A model generated the notes under the pieces. That model had not been told where the DNA came from. It saw only the letters and a program-made list of their open reading frames with translations, and did no database searches. Position numbers and translations under genes: made by a program. From Lepisosteus oculatus (taxonomy: Eukaryota; Chordata; Actinopteri; Semionotiformes; Lepisosteidae): a DNA stretch of 64,000 nucleotides. The DNA is taken from positions 37,142,979 through 37,206,978 of the forward strand of contig NC_090704.1 of the NCBI RefSeq assembly GCF_040954835.1, given 5' to 3'. Below, piece by piece: positions 11,945 through 22,260 of the stretch. Each line of letters starts with the position of its first letter. The stretch's first letter is position 1.

Positions 11945-12874
11945 TTATGGTTTCAGGAGGGAGACATGGAAAGACGGGTGGATTCTGAAGGTGGGGGGAA
12001 GCGCGAGACGAAAAGTGACCGGGATGATCTGGGAGAGAATCTGGAAGGGGCCGATAAACCTAGGATTGAGCTTCTTGGAAGGCAGGCTTAGAGGTAGGTT
12101 CCTCGTGGATAACCAGACTAACTGTTCTCTCCGAAAACGGGGTGCTGGTCTGCGATGCCGGTTAGCGAATCTGGCCTGGCGCTGGGATGACTTGGTGAGA
12201 GCTGTCCTAGCGATTCTCCAGGACCTCTGCAGCTTTGAAATAAATTGTTGCACCGAAGGCACGGCCATATCAGAGGGGGTGTCGGGGATGAGAGTGGGTT
12301 GATATCCTAATGAACAGAGGAAGGGAGAGAGACCTGTGGAGGAGGAGGTAAGGGAGTTATGGGCATACTCTGCCCAGTGAAGCAGCGACAACCAGTCATC
12401 CTGTGAAGAGGAGGTGAATGTTCTTAGAAAGGTAAAGAGGCTTTGGTTAGTCCTTTCCACCTGTCCATTGGCCTCAGGGTGATATCCAGAAGTCAAAGAT
12501 ACATGGGCCCCAGTGCTTGACAGAAAGCCTTCCAAAAGGCAGAGACAAATTGAGGTCCCCTGTCGGAGACCACATTCCTGGGCAGACCATGTATCCTGAA
12601 AACCTGCTGCACACAGTGTTGCCATTTCCTGGGCCGTGGGCAGTGTGGGAAGGGGGACAAAATGGGCTGCTTTGGAAAATTGATCTGAGACCACCATGAT
12701 TACGGTATGGCCTTGACTGTTAGGAAGATCCATAATGAAATCGACGGCTATATGGGACCAAGGGCGGTTTGGGATCGGAAGGGGGTGAAGAAGGCTGGCT
12801 TTCCTAGCCCCTGGAGTCTTAGTCCTGACACAGATGGGGCATGCCCAGACATACTCTGCAACATCGGCTCTCAT
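11945..12874 (-). pseudogene. Integrase core of the minus-strand chromovirus
   Basis: From CPICVRTKTP (zinc module Cys pair) through VDFIMDLP (first Asp), YHPEANGQVERTNQ (Glu) and the GPF module (PRFIGPFQILSQI) to FHVSLLKP. The segment around the second catalytic Asp (about 12560-12640) is out of frame, because two compensating shifts move it into another phase. A TAG just upstream of this frame separates it from the RNase H frame, which is in the same phase. Confidence 0.85.
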
Positions 12875-12883
12875 AGAAGGCCA

Positions 12884-13590
12884 CTAAAAGTCCCTGGTCG
12901 GGAGGATCAGAGTGCGTCTGCTACCAGGATGACCCCCAAACCGGGAGTCATGACCCCACTGCAGGACGGCAGAACGCAAGTGATCTGCCACAAAAAGCTT
13001 ATCTGGGGGACAGGGCAAAGGAACTATAGTTCCGTTGAGGGCACGTCTGACCTGATCCTCAATAGAGCAGTGATTCACCACCACAATTCCGTTGTATGAG
13101 ATGATTGGTTCAGGCATGTAGTCCAGGTCCGTGGGGTCATGGAGCCGAGAGAGTGCATCAGCCCTCCCAGTCTTGGAGCCAGCCGTATAGGTGACGACAA
13201 AATTGAAACGAGAAAAGAAAAGTGACCAACGGGTCTGACACGAGTTGATGGGCTTGGCAGACTGAATATAGGACAGGTTCGTATGGTCCGTGATAATGAC
13301 AAAGGGGTGGTGAGCCCCCTCCAGCCAGTGTCTCCATTCCTGGAGGGCCAGCTTGATAGCAAGGAGTTCACAATTACCCACATCGTAATTAACCTCAGTG
13401 GGAGAGAGCTTCTTAGAAAAGAAGGCAGAGGTATGTGGAATGTGTTCCTCTTTGTGGCGCTGGGAGAGGACTGCACCAATCCCATAGGAAGAGGCATCAA
13501 CCTCAACAATGAAAGGCCGGGAGGGAGAGAACACATGTTCTCCACATGTGTGGCACTGACCGTAAGGGATAGAGGAATGGTCTGCTAGGT
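12884..13590 (-). pseudogene. RNase H plus start of integrase zinc module
   Basis: Begins near [19 protein letters not shown] (RNase H first Asp), then [25 protein letters not shown] and GRADALSRL, then the linker and [10 protein letters not shown] (integrase HH pair). The preceding connection domain is absent. The RNase H fold looks complete although its partner RT is gone. Confidence 0.85.
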
Positions 13591-13599
13591 AATCCATCC

Positions 13600-14704
13600 A
13601 GGAGCAATCAGTGATCCATCCAAAGCTTGCATGCAGACAGGGGGCGAGACCGGAGCGAGAGGAATATCCCACTTCTTCACAAAAGTGGCATCTACAAAGT
13701 TCCCCACTGCCCCTGAGTCAACCAAAACCGAAAGGGGAAGGTGTGTATCCACCCATGAAATCTCAGCTGGGAATAAAGGCCCAAAAGAGGATTGTGAAAA
13801 AACAGCACTACCGACTCTAACAGTAGGCTGTGGGAGGGTTTGATATGAATACGGGGGTCTCGAAGGACAAGCAGAGAGAAGGTGATCTGACGCAGCGCAG
13901 TACAGACACAGTCCCTTTCCTTTTCCTCCAAGGACAGGGGTGGATGTGGCAGGGTGGGCACCAAGGGGAGAGGGCCCATGGGATGCATAGGTCCTCTTCA
14001 TGGGTGTCTCTCTGCTCTCCGAAGCCAAATGCAGATGTCCAATTCAACCACCTGTGCGATCGCCGCCTCTACAGACCAGGTATGTAGTAGCATGAGCACC
14101 AGGTGGTCTTTCAGTTCCTCCGAGAGACCCTTAGAGAAGAGACAAACCAAGGCTTCGTGGTTCCAGGCAGACTCTGTGGCGAGCGTTTGGAATTTTGCCA
14201 CATAATCTTGCAGTGGTCTGTCGCCCTGGTGAAGCAAGGACAGCTGAAGGCGAGTCAAGTCCGGGTTGCTTCGAGAAAAACGCATCTGGAGACAGTCTGC
14301 AAAAAACTGAAAGTCAGAGAACTACGGATCTCCCCTAGCAAGCAACACTACTGTCCAATCCAATGCTTTGCCTGTGAGCAAGGAAAGGGTGAGTCTGATC
14401 TGCTCCCGAGGAGTAGAAAAACGCTCAGGCTGCAGCTGGAAAGCCAGGGAGCATTGAGCAATAAAGCCCATGCAGCATGCAGGGTTGCCGTCATATTTTT
14501 CAGTGAGAACAAATGATAAGGTTGAGGGAGTGGTGGGTGGGGCCGTGAGGGTCGGAGCAGGTGCTTGTGCAAAAGGTGTAGCAGGAATCAGTGCGGGAGC
14601 CGGCGAAACGGGGGGAGGCGAAAGCCAGGCGAGTGAAGCTGGGTGAGAGCTTGGGAATGGTGATAGAAAAGAGAACGAAAGGCTTGAGTGTCAGCAGGAT
14701 CCAT
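13600..14704 (-). pseudogene. Gag and protease N-terminal part (broken)
   Basis: A likely Gag start ATG lies at 14702-14704, opening MDPADTQAFRSLF. The coding is spread over three phases (starts near 14704, 14285 and 14028). A CCHC knuckle CLYCAASDHLLSAC lies at about 13865-13908. The protease motif [13 protein letters not shown] follows at about 13690-13730. The frame ends soon after MQALDGS, where the RT deletion begins. Confidence 0.75.
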
Positions 14705-14722
14705 CTTGCTGGCTCGGTATTC

Positions 14723-15148
14723 TGTCAGGAATCATCAATGAAAAGGTATACAGATCCTGTGCAGACGCAGGAGTAGGTAGGTGACGAAGCAGGCGAACAA
14801 TCCGGTACATAAGGCAAGTCCGTGGTCAAAAGGAGAAAGGTGGTTCGAAATTCAGGAAGTACAAATAGTGGCAAACAATCCAAAACGAGAGGCAAGGTTC
14901 GAAGTCGAAAGGCGAAAGGGAAGTCCAGAATTCAGAAGAATGCGAGGTACAGAATAAACGCCAGGTAGAGCTCTCAAGGAGTAGACTCAATACCCAGCAG
15001 TGGGAAGTGGGTTAGGATGGTTTAAATAGTGCTGCTTGCCGCATGGTGCTGATTGATTAACACGTGCGTCGGTGCTTGTTATTATTAACCCGCTGCTGAT
15101 ACCGGTTAGTTATTTTGTGAGAATTTTCGCTGGCTGGTAGTTGTGACA
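14723..15148 (-). repeat. 5' LTR of the minus-strand chromovirus
   Basis: Begins TGTCAGGAATCATC and ends GTTGTGACA on the plus strand. It matches 11264-11693 over its full length except for a short indel region near 15050. No TGG-type primer site is evident just inside it. Confidence 0.85.
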
Positions 15149-15814
15149 AATTACCTCTCCTTTTTTTTCGGTTTTCCAAAATAGAGAACTGTTTCTGTTT
15201 CATCTGCAGCAACACCAGTGAAGTCAACAGTCACACACCATCACTTCTCTTATGCATGTGTTATCCTATTGGCAGAGATGATTTAGCAACTGGATGGAAT
15301 ACATTAATGATTTAGAGACATTTTTAATGCTTTGGGTATATTACTAATGAAACAACTTAATGGAATCTTTGGAATTATATTTTCCAGAGTCTGTACCGCC
15401 AACTGCTTTCATCCATGTTCAGATAACACTGTTGATGTTGACTCTTTTAATGCTTTTATACTGTATGTACAGTAGGTAGTTTTAGTGAAAATTATTTTTA
15501 TGGTATTAAAACTATTGTTGATAAAACAGAATGTATAACAGACTTTGCAATGACAAGATCACATGAATGATCCCATCATGGTTGTTTTAATTAATGTGCA
15601 TGATTGACTTGTTTTCTTAATCTGAAGCAGGTGCAGTTGTTTTTTTTTTCTATGGCAACTAAAAAAAAATCTCATAAACTGATGTAATAGCGGAGATGTA
15701 GCTAAAACCCTCAGGGCCCTGTGACTCTCAATGACTGAGGATTGGGTTCCCTGGCATGAAGGCATGTTTTTTGTTTCAAATGATCTATCAATACTATGTG
15801 AATCCAACAGACTA

Positions 15815-16190
15815 CGGAACAGCTTCTACCTCCAGGCAATAAGACTGCTAAATAGCCAACCTGCAACTCCTTTAGCAAATCACCTGTAATGGCTACATGG
15901 ACACACAGTTTTCACTGTATTCAGCATAACCGCACTACTTGTATACAGTATATTGCATACACCATGGACACATAGCAGCTCTACTCATATTGAGTTTTAT
16001 TCCATTTCTATTACATCTATTATTATGTAACCTTCTTTTCATAACCTCAATTTTGTGATTTTTGGGTTTTTGTGATTCTTGTGATTTTCGTGAGCTCGCA
16101 GAAAAGACATTTCATTGCCAGCAACTACTGCTGCACGCTGTATTGTTGTGCATTTGATAAATAAACATTGATTTGATTTTGAATCTGAGC
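15815..16190 (+). repeat. 3' end of a Rex1/CR1-group LINE
   Basis: Starts in the last codons and 3' UTR characteristic of fish Rex1-like elements (ACAGCTTCTACC..CAGGCAATAAGACTGCT). It ends in AATAAACATTGATTTGATTTTGAATC, a short repeat tail like the TTGAATT tail of the copy at 54460-56035. 5'-truncated. Confidence 0.55.
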
Positions 16191-16520
16191 TGTGATTTTA
16201 CACATGAGCATTCTTACAAGGGCACAAATGACAATGGCATTATTGTAATTACTAATACTCTCCTGACTGAAAAATAATTCAAAGAAATATACAGATAGTG
16301 TTTATTTGCAGCATAAAGAATAAAGAATTATTAAACTGGGTCTTTATTCCAACTGAACAAATTTACAACAAATGAATTATCATTATGAAGCAGTCAAATC
16401 TATACAGCTGGATGGATTCATTGACTGGTATAATATTGACTTTCTGCTTCACATTTACTAAGCTAGAGAACAAAGATCACATTAAATCAACCAGTGTTTC
16501 CAGACATCTTTAGAAATTAG

Positions 16521-16725
16521 TAATAGGTTTATTCCATGCTGAAAAGAGAAGAAAGAAAACACAAATGTTTCAGCAGTGGAGCCTTCTTCGGGTGTGAGCT
16601 CACATCTGAAGAAGGCTCAATAGCCGAAACGTTTGTATTTTCTTTCTTCTGTTTTCAGCATGGAATAAACCTATTACTTGTTCCTTTGCAGCCTACGCAT
16701 GCTGGTGCAGCAACCCACCTGAACT
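16521..16725 (+). mobile_element. Palindromic Penelope-tail-like insertion with 15-bp TSD
   Basis: A 205-bp insertion flanked by perfect 15-bp direct repeats ATCTTTAGAAATTAG (16506-16520 and 16726-16740). Its first 160 bp form a long imperfect palindrome centred on GTGAGCTCAC near 16597. The rest is a tail ending GCAGCAACCCACCTGAACT. Each arm carries CTGAAGA/GGCT..AGCC/GAAAC, which resembles a hammerhead ribozyme core. A related 99-bp insertion lies at 60291-60389. Penelope-like elements are known to carry hammerhead motifs, so a Penelope-derived non-autonomous element is my inference. Confidence 0.65.
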
Positions 16726-16740
16726 ATCTTTAGAAATTAG

Positions 16741-17983
16741 CACTCTGGTGCTTTATTAGTTTCTGACACAATTATTTTAAATCTAACATATTTCTTACAA
16801 CTATTTTTATCACATAGTTTGGGCTCCCCAGGAGTGTCATTTACTGTAGGTCTCGGCTCACACTAAAGATTCCTTACAGGGGAAAGAGGCAGTGCTCTGA
16901 AGTCGAACTTTTGATATGCCACAAGGTATGCTTTGATATACAAAATGTTCAGCATCAACTGGAGGAGAAGCATCTACCTCAGCAATGTCATTGTGTGACA
17001 GGCTAGCTAACTAATCCCAACCCTATGCCCAGTGGTGCAGTGCCCATTGTGAGCTGCCACTTGTGGAATCAGAGCCAGCAACTGACATGATCCATACTTA
17101 AACAGAACCAGTGCAACATAGAACCAAATCTTTATCAGTTGCACTATTCGGGACTGCCACACAGTTCATTTACTTAATTTACATTAATTAAATTACTTAA
17201 TTACTTCATTTAAATTACCAAAATGAAATCACTGGACATGAAAAGCAGAGAACAGGCACAAATTAGTGAAACTGTCTTAGTGCCTAGCAGGAAACTGTAT
17301 TTTCTCATTCACTTTTAAAGTTCAAATAAGAAGAATAAGCCAGGTTATAACACTTTATAACTAAAACTAAAAACCAAAGTTTTTTATTAAAAAACGTAAT
17401 GCTTCAGAGAGAGAGGCTTGCGGCTTGAGGGTTGGCTACATTCTCAATCTTTATTTTTCAGTTCTAAAATTGAACACATGCAACTTTTATACAGTATATA
17501 CAGTATATTAAAATATCATATCCACCACTGGTTTTGGAATGCTTGCTTTAAATACTAGCTCATAACTCTTTCTGGTTGAAGAATTCTGTGCATCTTTTTG
17601 TTATGATGTCTGCAAATTATAAAAGAGTGCACACTATTCTCGTGTAGTAATTTACTTTTTATTTAAAAGTCATGCGAAAGAGGAATGTGAAATGTTGTGT
17701 GATACCTTTGGTAACTCAGTAACTGAAAAGTTTACATTATAATGGAAGGGCGAACATAATCATGTCACATCTGTTAAGAACAATAAAATAAACAATATTT
17801 ATTTTATAATAAAACATTTCCTATGTCACCTACTTACAGTACAATAGCCATTCAAGAGGTTATTGTCAAATTACGTTGTCGAATATTGGCAATTTAATAA
17901 CAGTCTTTACAGTCCTGACTTGTAAATACAGTACCTGTGAGTTTATCCTCATTGCAGACAACTGCTAAAGTCATAGCACTTCT
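16741..17983. other. No gene recognised
   Basis: Non-coding AT-rich DNA. It contains a TACAGTA-type motif cluster near 17490-17515. No exon or RNA gene was seen. Confidence 0.5.
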
Positions 17984-18565
17984 GCTTGTAAAGCCATATC
18001 ACCCTGCAACTCACAACTGGCAACCCACTGAAGCTAAGCGGGTGTGAGCCTGGTCAGTACCTGGATGGGAGACCTCCTGGGAAAAACTAAGGTTGATGCT
18101 GGAAGAGGTGTTAGTGGGGCCAGCAGGGGGCGCTCACCCTGCGGTTTATGTGGGTCCTCATACCCCAGTATAGTGACGGGGACACTATACTTAAACAAGT
18201 GCCGTCCTTCGGATGAGACGTAAAACCAAGGGCCTGACTCTCTGTGGTCATTAAAAATCCCAGGGCGTTTCTCGAAAAGAGTAGGGGTGTAACCCCTATG
18301 TCCTGGCCAAATTTCCCATTGGCCCCTACCAATCATGGCCTCCTAATAATCCCCATCTATGAATTGGTTTCATTACTCTGCTCTCTTCCCCACTGATAGC
18401 TGATGTGTGGTGAGCGTTCTGGTGCACTATGGCTGCCGTCGCATCATCCAGGTGGATGCTGCACATTGGTGGTGGAGAGGAGTCCCCATTACCTGTAAAG
18501 TGCTTTGAGTGGAGTGTCCAGAAAAGTGCTATATAAGTGTAAGCAATTATTATTATTATTATTTT
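17984..18565 (+). mobile_element. 5S-rRNA-derived SINE (SINE3-like) with L2-type tail
   Basis: The head carries 5S rRNA internal promoter elements: AAGCTAAGCGGG (A-box) and GGTCAGTACCTGGATGGGAG ACC (C-box) at 18030-18072. The body (CGGATGAGACGTAAAACC...) follows the layout of fish SINE3 elements. The tail is TAAAGTGCTTTGAG...GTGCTATATAAG followed by ATT repeats, shared with the LINE at 9596-9895. It is a pol III-type retroposon and not a functional 5S gene: only the 5S promoter half is well conserved, and it is fused to a foreign body. Confidence 0.85.
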
Positions 18566-20039
18566 TCATATTCTTCCCCACAATCAGTAAATAATGAAAG
18601 AGAACTGTCATATGGTGTTTGGGAATGAGGAAGTAGAAATCAATGGCCATAAAGAATCTACTGAAAGTGGTAAACTTGTTTGAAACTTGCTTAGAAAGCT
18701 TTAAAGAACAGCCTTACCAGTATTTTAAATTATAAATATCTTCTGGAAAATAATAAACCATTTTAATATTTTTATATAACATTGCAAATAAAAAAAGGAA
18801 CAATTCAGCAGTATCCATCGGATCATGTCAGGGCTATTTAAGACGTACTGTAACAGTGGAAACATACAGTAAATAATGTGTTATTTTTTAATAATTGGTT
18901 AATTTACAGCAAGGCAAGAGATTAGAGCAGGATCAATCATTTGAGTCTGAAAAGCAAGCTGGGAAATCGAAGTGAATCGACAAGAAATGTTTTAAAGAGG
19001 AGCATGTTGCTTGTAACAAAGCCAAAAACGGAACCATCCTGCCTGAAATAAAAAATGTGTTACACCAGAGGGGTAGTTTCCAAAGACCTCAAGCAGATTA
19101 TGCAACATCAAGGGAAATCTCTTACTACTGTAGTGCTCATTGGAAAATGCAAACCAGGCTGGCACTGTACTATAATTCACCGTTTAAAGCCCCTCTAAAA
19201 TGTTTGCATGCTCATTTTTGCTGTTGATTACAAGTCATATACTGTCACATATTAAATTGCACAACATGTAATCAAAGATAACATCTATGATCGCTATGCG
19301 TATAATGTTGTTGACGTTTCTGACCAAATAAACTGATGAAAATTGACAAATTGTGTTTTAACCACTGTAAACATTAAAACATAAAAAGCACTGTAAACCG
19401 ATGTTCGCAGGCTTACATACTGTACCGAAGTTCTGTAGGAATGATAAAAAGGTTAAATGCATAATTGTCTACACCATCTGATAAACACAGTGTTACTTTT
19501 ATTATGTCAAAGGTTGAATTTGTTGCTAAAACCCAGCGCAAGGAATTACTTAAGAAATTACTAAACTCAATTTAAAATGCATTAGATACAGTACGTACTG
19601 TAGCAGCATAACGTCTGGTCTCGATGGAGTACACGTTTTAAACCCCAATTGTTCTTTCTCTACAAGAAAATAAGCAATTACTGTATTATGCCTTCCTAGC
19701 ACATTTACTATAGTTCCCACGGTACTCAGTTCCGCCACCTTCTGTTCTTCGTGGGAATGAGAAATACTATTACAAAAACACTTCTCAAAATATTCTCTGG
19801 ACTGATGTAATGAGAAAAAAAAGTTAAAGCACTTTCATATAGCAGCATTAGAATTGTTTGCGTTTTTTTAGGAAATGGAAGAAAACATAATTATTGTTTT
19901 AAAAACGCGTCGGCAGTTTTTGACTGGAACGAAACCATTATTAAAAACTATTCACGTAACACGGCCACTATATGCGACAGGGTTTGCTTGGTGATCTGTG
20001 ATGTCTAAGATGTCGTGACAAATCTTTCTGTGGACTTAC
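18566..20039. other. No exon recognised in this part of the intron
   Basis: AT-rich DNA with no coding signal. The minus-strand frame from the gas7 exon runs on to 19968 only because no stop intervenes after the donor. Confidence 0.5.
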
Positions 20040-20219
20040 CTCTAAAATCTGGACGTAACTTGCTGGGAACCATCCTCTCACTCCATCCTTTTCCCCTTCC
20101 CACCAGCCGCCGTCCAGAGCTTGTAAAACTTTAATAATCTCCCCTGCCTCGAACCTCAATCCCTGTTGATGTTGATCTCCGGTGAAGGCATATAAACTTT
20201 TACACAAAGATCCAGACAT
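20040..20219 (-). CDS. gas7: gas7 first coding exon (SH3 domain)
   Basis: A 60-codon exon starting MSGSLCKSLYAFTG and ending SYVQILE. It is followed on the minus strand by a canonical donor (GAG|GTAAGT at 20039/20040). The protein is one SH3 domain: ALYDY-like SLYAFTG, acidic RT loop, GGWWEGE and GWFPASYV. This composition and the SH3 at the extreme N-terminus fit the SH3-bearing isoform of growth-arrest-specific 7, an F-BAR adaptor acting on actin and membranes in neurons and other cells. In human, GAS7 borders the skeletal MYH cluster, which supports the call. The 180-nt length keeps phase 0. Downstream WW and F-BAR exons are not in the window. Another SH3 adaptor is the alternative. Confidence 0.78.
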
Positions 20220-20420
20220 TGCAAAGGGAAAACATGCAAATAGACTCTGTACTGTATCTATGCGTATTTAACTCTTTCTTTCCTCCTCTCTTTTATACAC
20301 GCTCACAGGATTACATTCTTCATTTTCTCAGTTTTGTGTTTAGTGGACACGATTCAGGAATGTGATCGGATTCGCCGGAAAAAGCCGTTTCAAACCAAAG
20401 ATTGCTGAGCAGATTCCTCC
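20220..20420 (-). promoter_or_regulatory. gas7: Probable gas7 5' UTR/promoter region
   Basis: The region just upstream of the gas7 ATG. An octamer ATGCAAAT lies at 20234-20241. No TATA box at a convincing distance was seen. A GC-richer patch at about 20360-20530 is compatible with a vertebrate promoter. The start site cannot be placed. Confidence 0.3.
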
Positions 20421-21639
20421 AGTTCCCAGAACCCAATACAGCGGTGCTTCCAGCCACTTCACTCGTCTCTCCAGCGTTTTGCTGCCTGCTGCTGCTGTTG
20501 CTACTCTGTTATTACACTTCAGTTTTCACTAAAGGAAGGAAGCGTGATCTCACTCTTCAAGGGCTGTGCAGTTTAACTCAGAGACGTGTTTTTTTAAATA
20601 CATTCGTACCAGATTAAGACATGTACAGTAAGTTGTTCAATTCGTTTTTAATGTATAACAGGAAACATGTCTAACGTAGTAGTTTCTTTCAACTACAGAA
20701 TATACTGTAGTATACCTACAGTACATACAAAACTGATGCCACCCACCGTTTCGTACCTTGTCATTAGCCTGTAAAGTACGTGCGCCTATCAGTATGACTG
20801 GCTCTTAGTTATAATTGGCGAAGGGCAAACGAAATAAATTCTAAAATGGTTAGATCCTAGTTATCACTGCAATTATTATGGGACAGTTGGTACAATACTT
20901 TTAGAGTCAGACAAGAAAAATCAAGATTTGTAGTAACATGACTTTTAATGCCTAAATGCATTTTTTTAAAATTAAAAAATCTAGAGAATGTGAAACGATT
21001 CGAACGATGCTAGTCATTCTCAAGTGTTCCAGGTACAACAGTTTTTTTTTCCCAAATAAAAATGTAATGGAACCTACAGTACTGTATGTACAGTCACGTC
21101 TGTCACGTCTGTCTGTCCCACAGTGTACGTGTGCTGCGCTCATAGGGGGGGTGGTGAGTGGATCAGTGGGAGGCAAGGAAAACTGTTTTCACAGCAGGAA
21201 AATTTCACAGTGCATTTAAAGTACGGTGCACCGATTGTTAACAGCATAGTGGTGAGAAATGTCAATTCCTCTGGTATTCATGGTGTGACAGTCTTCCCCT
21301 CGTTTTAATATGTGCTGAGAGTGTGGTGAACAATGCACTATAAAATACAATTTTATCTATACTCTTCCATTAGGAATCCATTATAGCTTTCAAATTGCAG
21401 TTGATTATCATTTGCCTACAGATAATTGTTTTTTATTTTGAATTGTGCATATACAGTATACGCATTACCATGAGAACATTCAGACACTTATTTTAAAAAA
21501 ATATATATATATATAACCAGAACAGTGTTTTTGCAAGGAAACTATGACTACTGTATTCAAAATAATTTTGAAGGAACACAAGAAAGTTGCATTAGTGACA
21601 ATGTCCGGCCAGTGTTTGGGGCAGGTCACATCTTAAAGA
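20421..21639. other. Intergenic, no gene recognised
   Basis: Dense in TACTGTA/TACAGTA motifs (for example 20701-20730 and 21076-21100) and an AT dinucleotide run near 21497-21516. No coding exon was seen. Confidence 0.5.
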
Positions 21640-22260
21640 TCCAAAAATTTTGTGTGTTTCTTAAATGATACCAAGTAATCAGACTGAGCAAAGTAGGTAG
21701 GGACCATATTCTAGACTCCCACAACTCTCTGGGGAGGAAACTTCTCTTGTGTCTATCTTGAAAAGGCAGAACCCTTGTACCACATGAAGATGTCTCCTGG
21801 ACTGACCAATATCTGGTCAATATCCTCCATTAATTTTAATACCTGAATCATGTTCTGGGGGGTATGGTTATGGCACAGTGGTTAGCATTCTGCTTTAATA
21901 AATCAAATCCACCTTAAATGCATTACTGTACATTTATTTTTGTAAATGTCCTTCTAGATCTATACAGATTATTTTATATTGTTTGTGCAACTGAAACAGT
22001 ATTTACAATTTCATATATTTTTGTATCATCTACAAATTTGACATGCTTCCAGACTGTTGTAGGCCAGAATCTAATGCAGTGGTATAAAACAGGAAGAACA
22101 GCACTTTCAGTACTGTTTTGCTGGCCACTACTGGCCTCATTCCAGTTTACAGTAACTCAGCTCATCAGTAACCAACCTGTGAGTTCATTTCTTGTTAATT
22201 TAGGGTTCACAAAATTAAACGGGGACAATTTAAGAGGGTTCAAGTTACATGTGATCCAAA
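21640..22260. repeat. Degenerate dispersed repeat (LINE-like)
   Basis: The segment TTCTAGACTCCCACAA (21711-21726) recurs at 61169-61184, and both neighbourhoods resemble an old fish LINE/UTR repeat. 22020-22190 resembles a further part of it. A short SINE-head-like piece GGCACAGTGGTTAGCATTCTGC lies at 21872-21893. The boundaries are vague. Confidence 0.3.

Larger units (their letters stand above)
11264..15148 (-). mobile_element. Chromovirus-type Ty3/gypsy element lacking RT
   Basis: A 3.9-kb element on the minus strand between LTRs of about 430 bp (11264-11693) and 426 bp (14723-15148), both TGTCAG...TAACA/TGACA on the plus strand. Reading right to left: gag, CCHC knuckle, protease, then directly RNase H, integrase and a chromodomain. 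The whole reverse transcriptase and connection region is missing at about 13590. Several frameshifts and stops disrupt the rest. Flanks are AATG (11260-11263) and AATT (15149-15152), so a target duplication is at best imperfect. Confidence 0.85.
1..20039 (-). other. gas7: Probable first intron of gas7 (left part)
   Basis: The gas7-like exon at 20040-20219 reads on the minus strand and ends in a GT donor, so everything to its left should be intronic unless another gene intervenes. I looked for further minus-strand exons here and recognised none. All long reading frames in the interval belong to retroelements or lie in anonymous AT-rich DNA. The intron is inferred from the donor; its far end is outside the window. 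Confidence 0.5.

Noticed and set aside
17984..18100. 5S rRNA gene
   Set aside because: Only the internal promoter half is well conserved, and it is fused to a SINE body and an L2-type tail.
18034..18336. 100-codon minus-strand frame
   Set aside because: It lies wholly within the 5S-derived SINE and is antisense to it.
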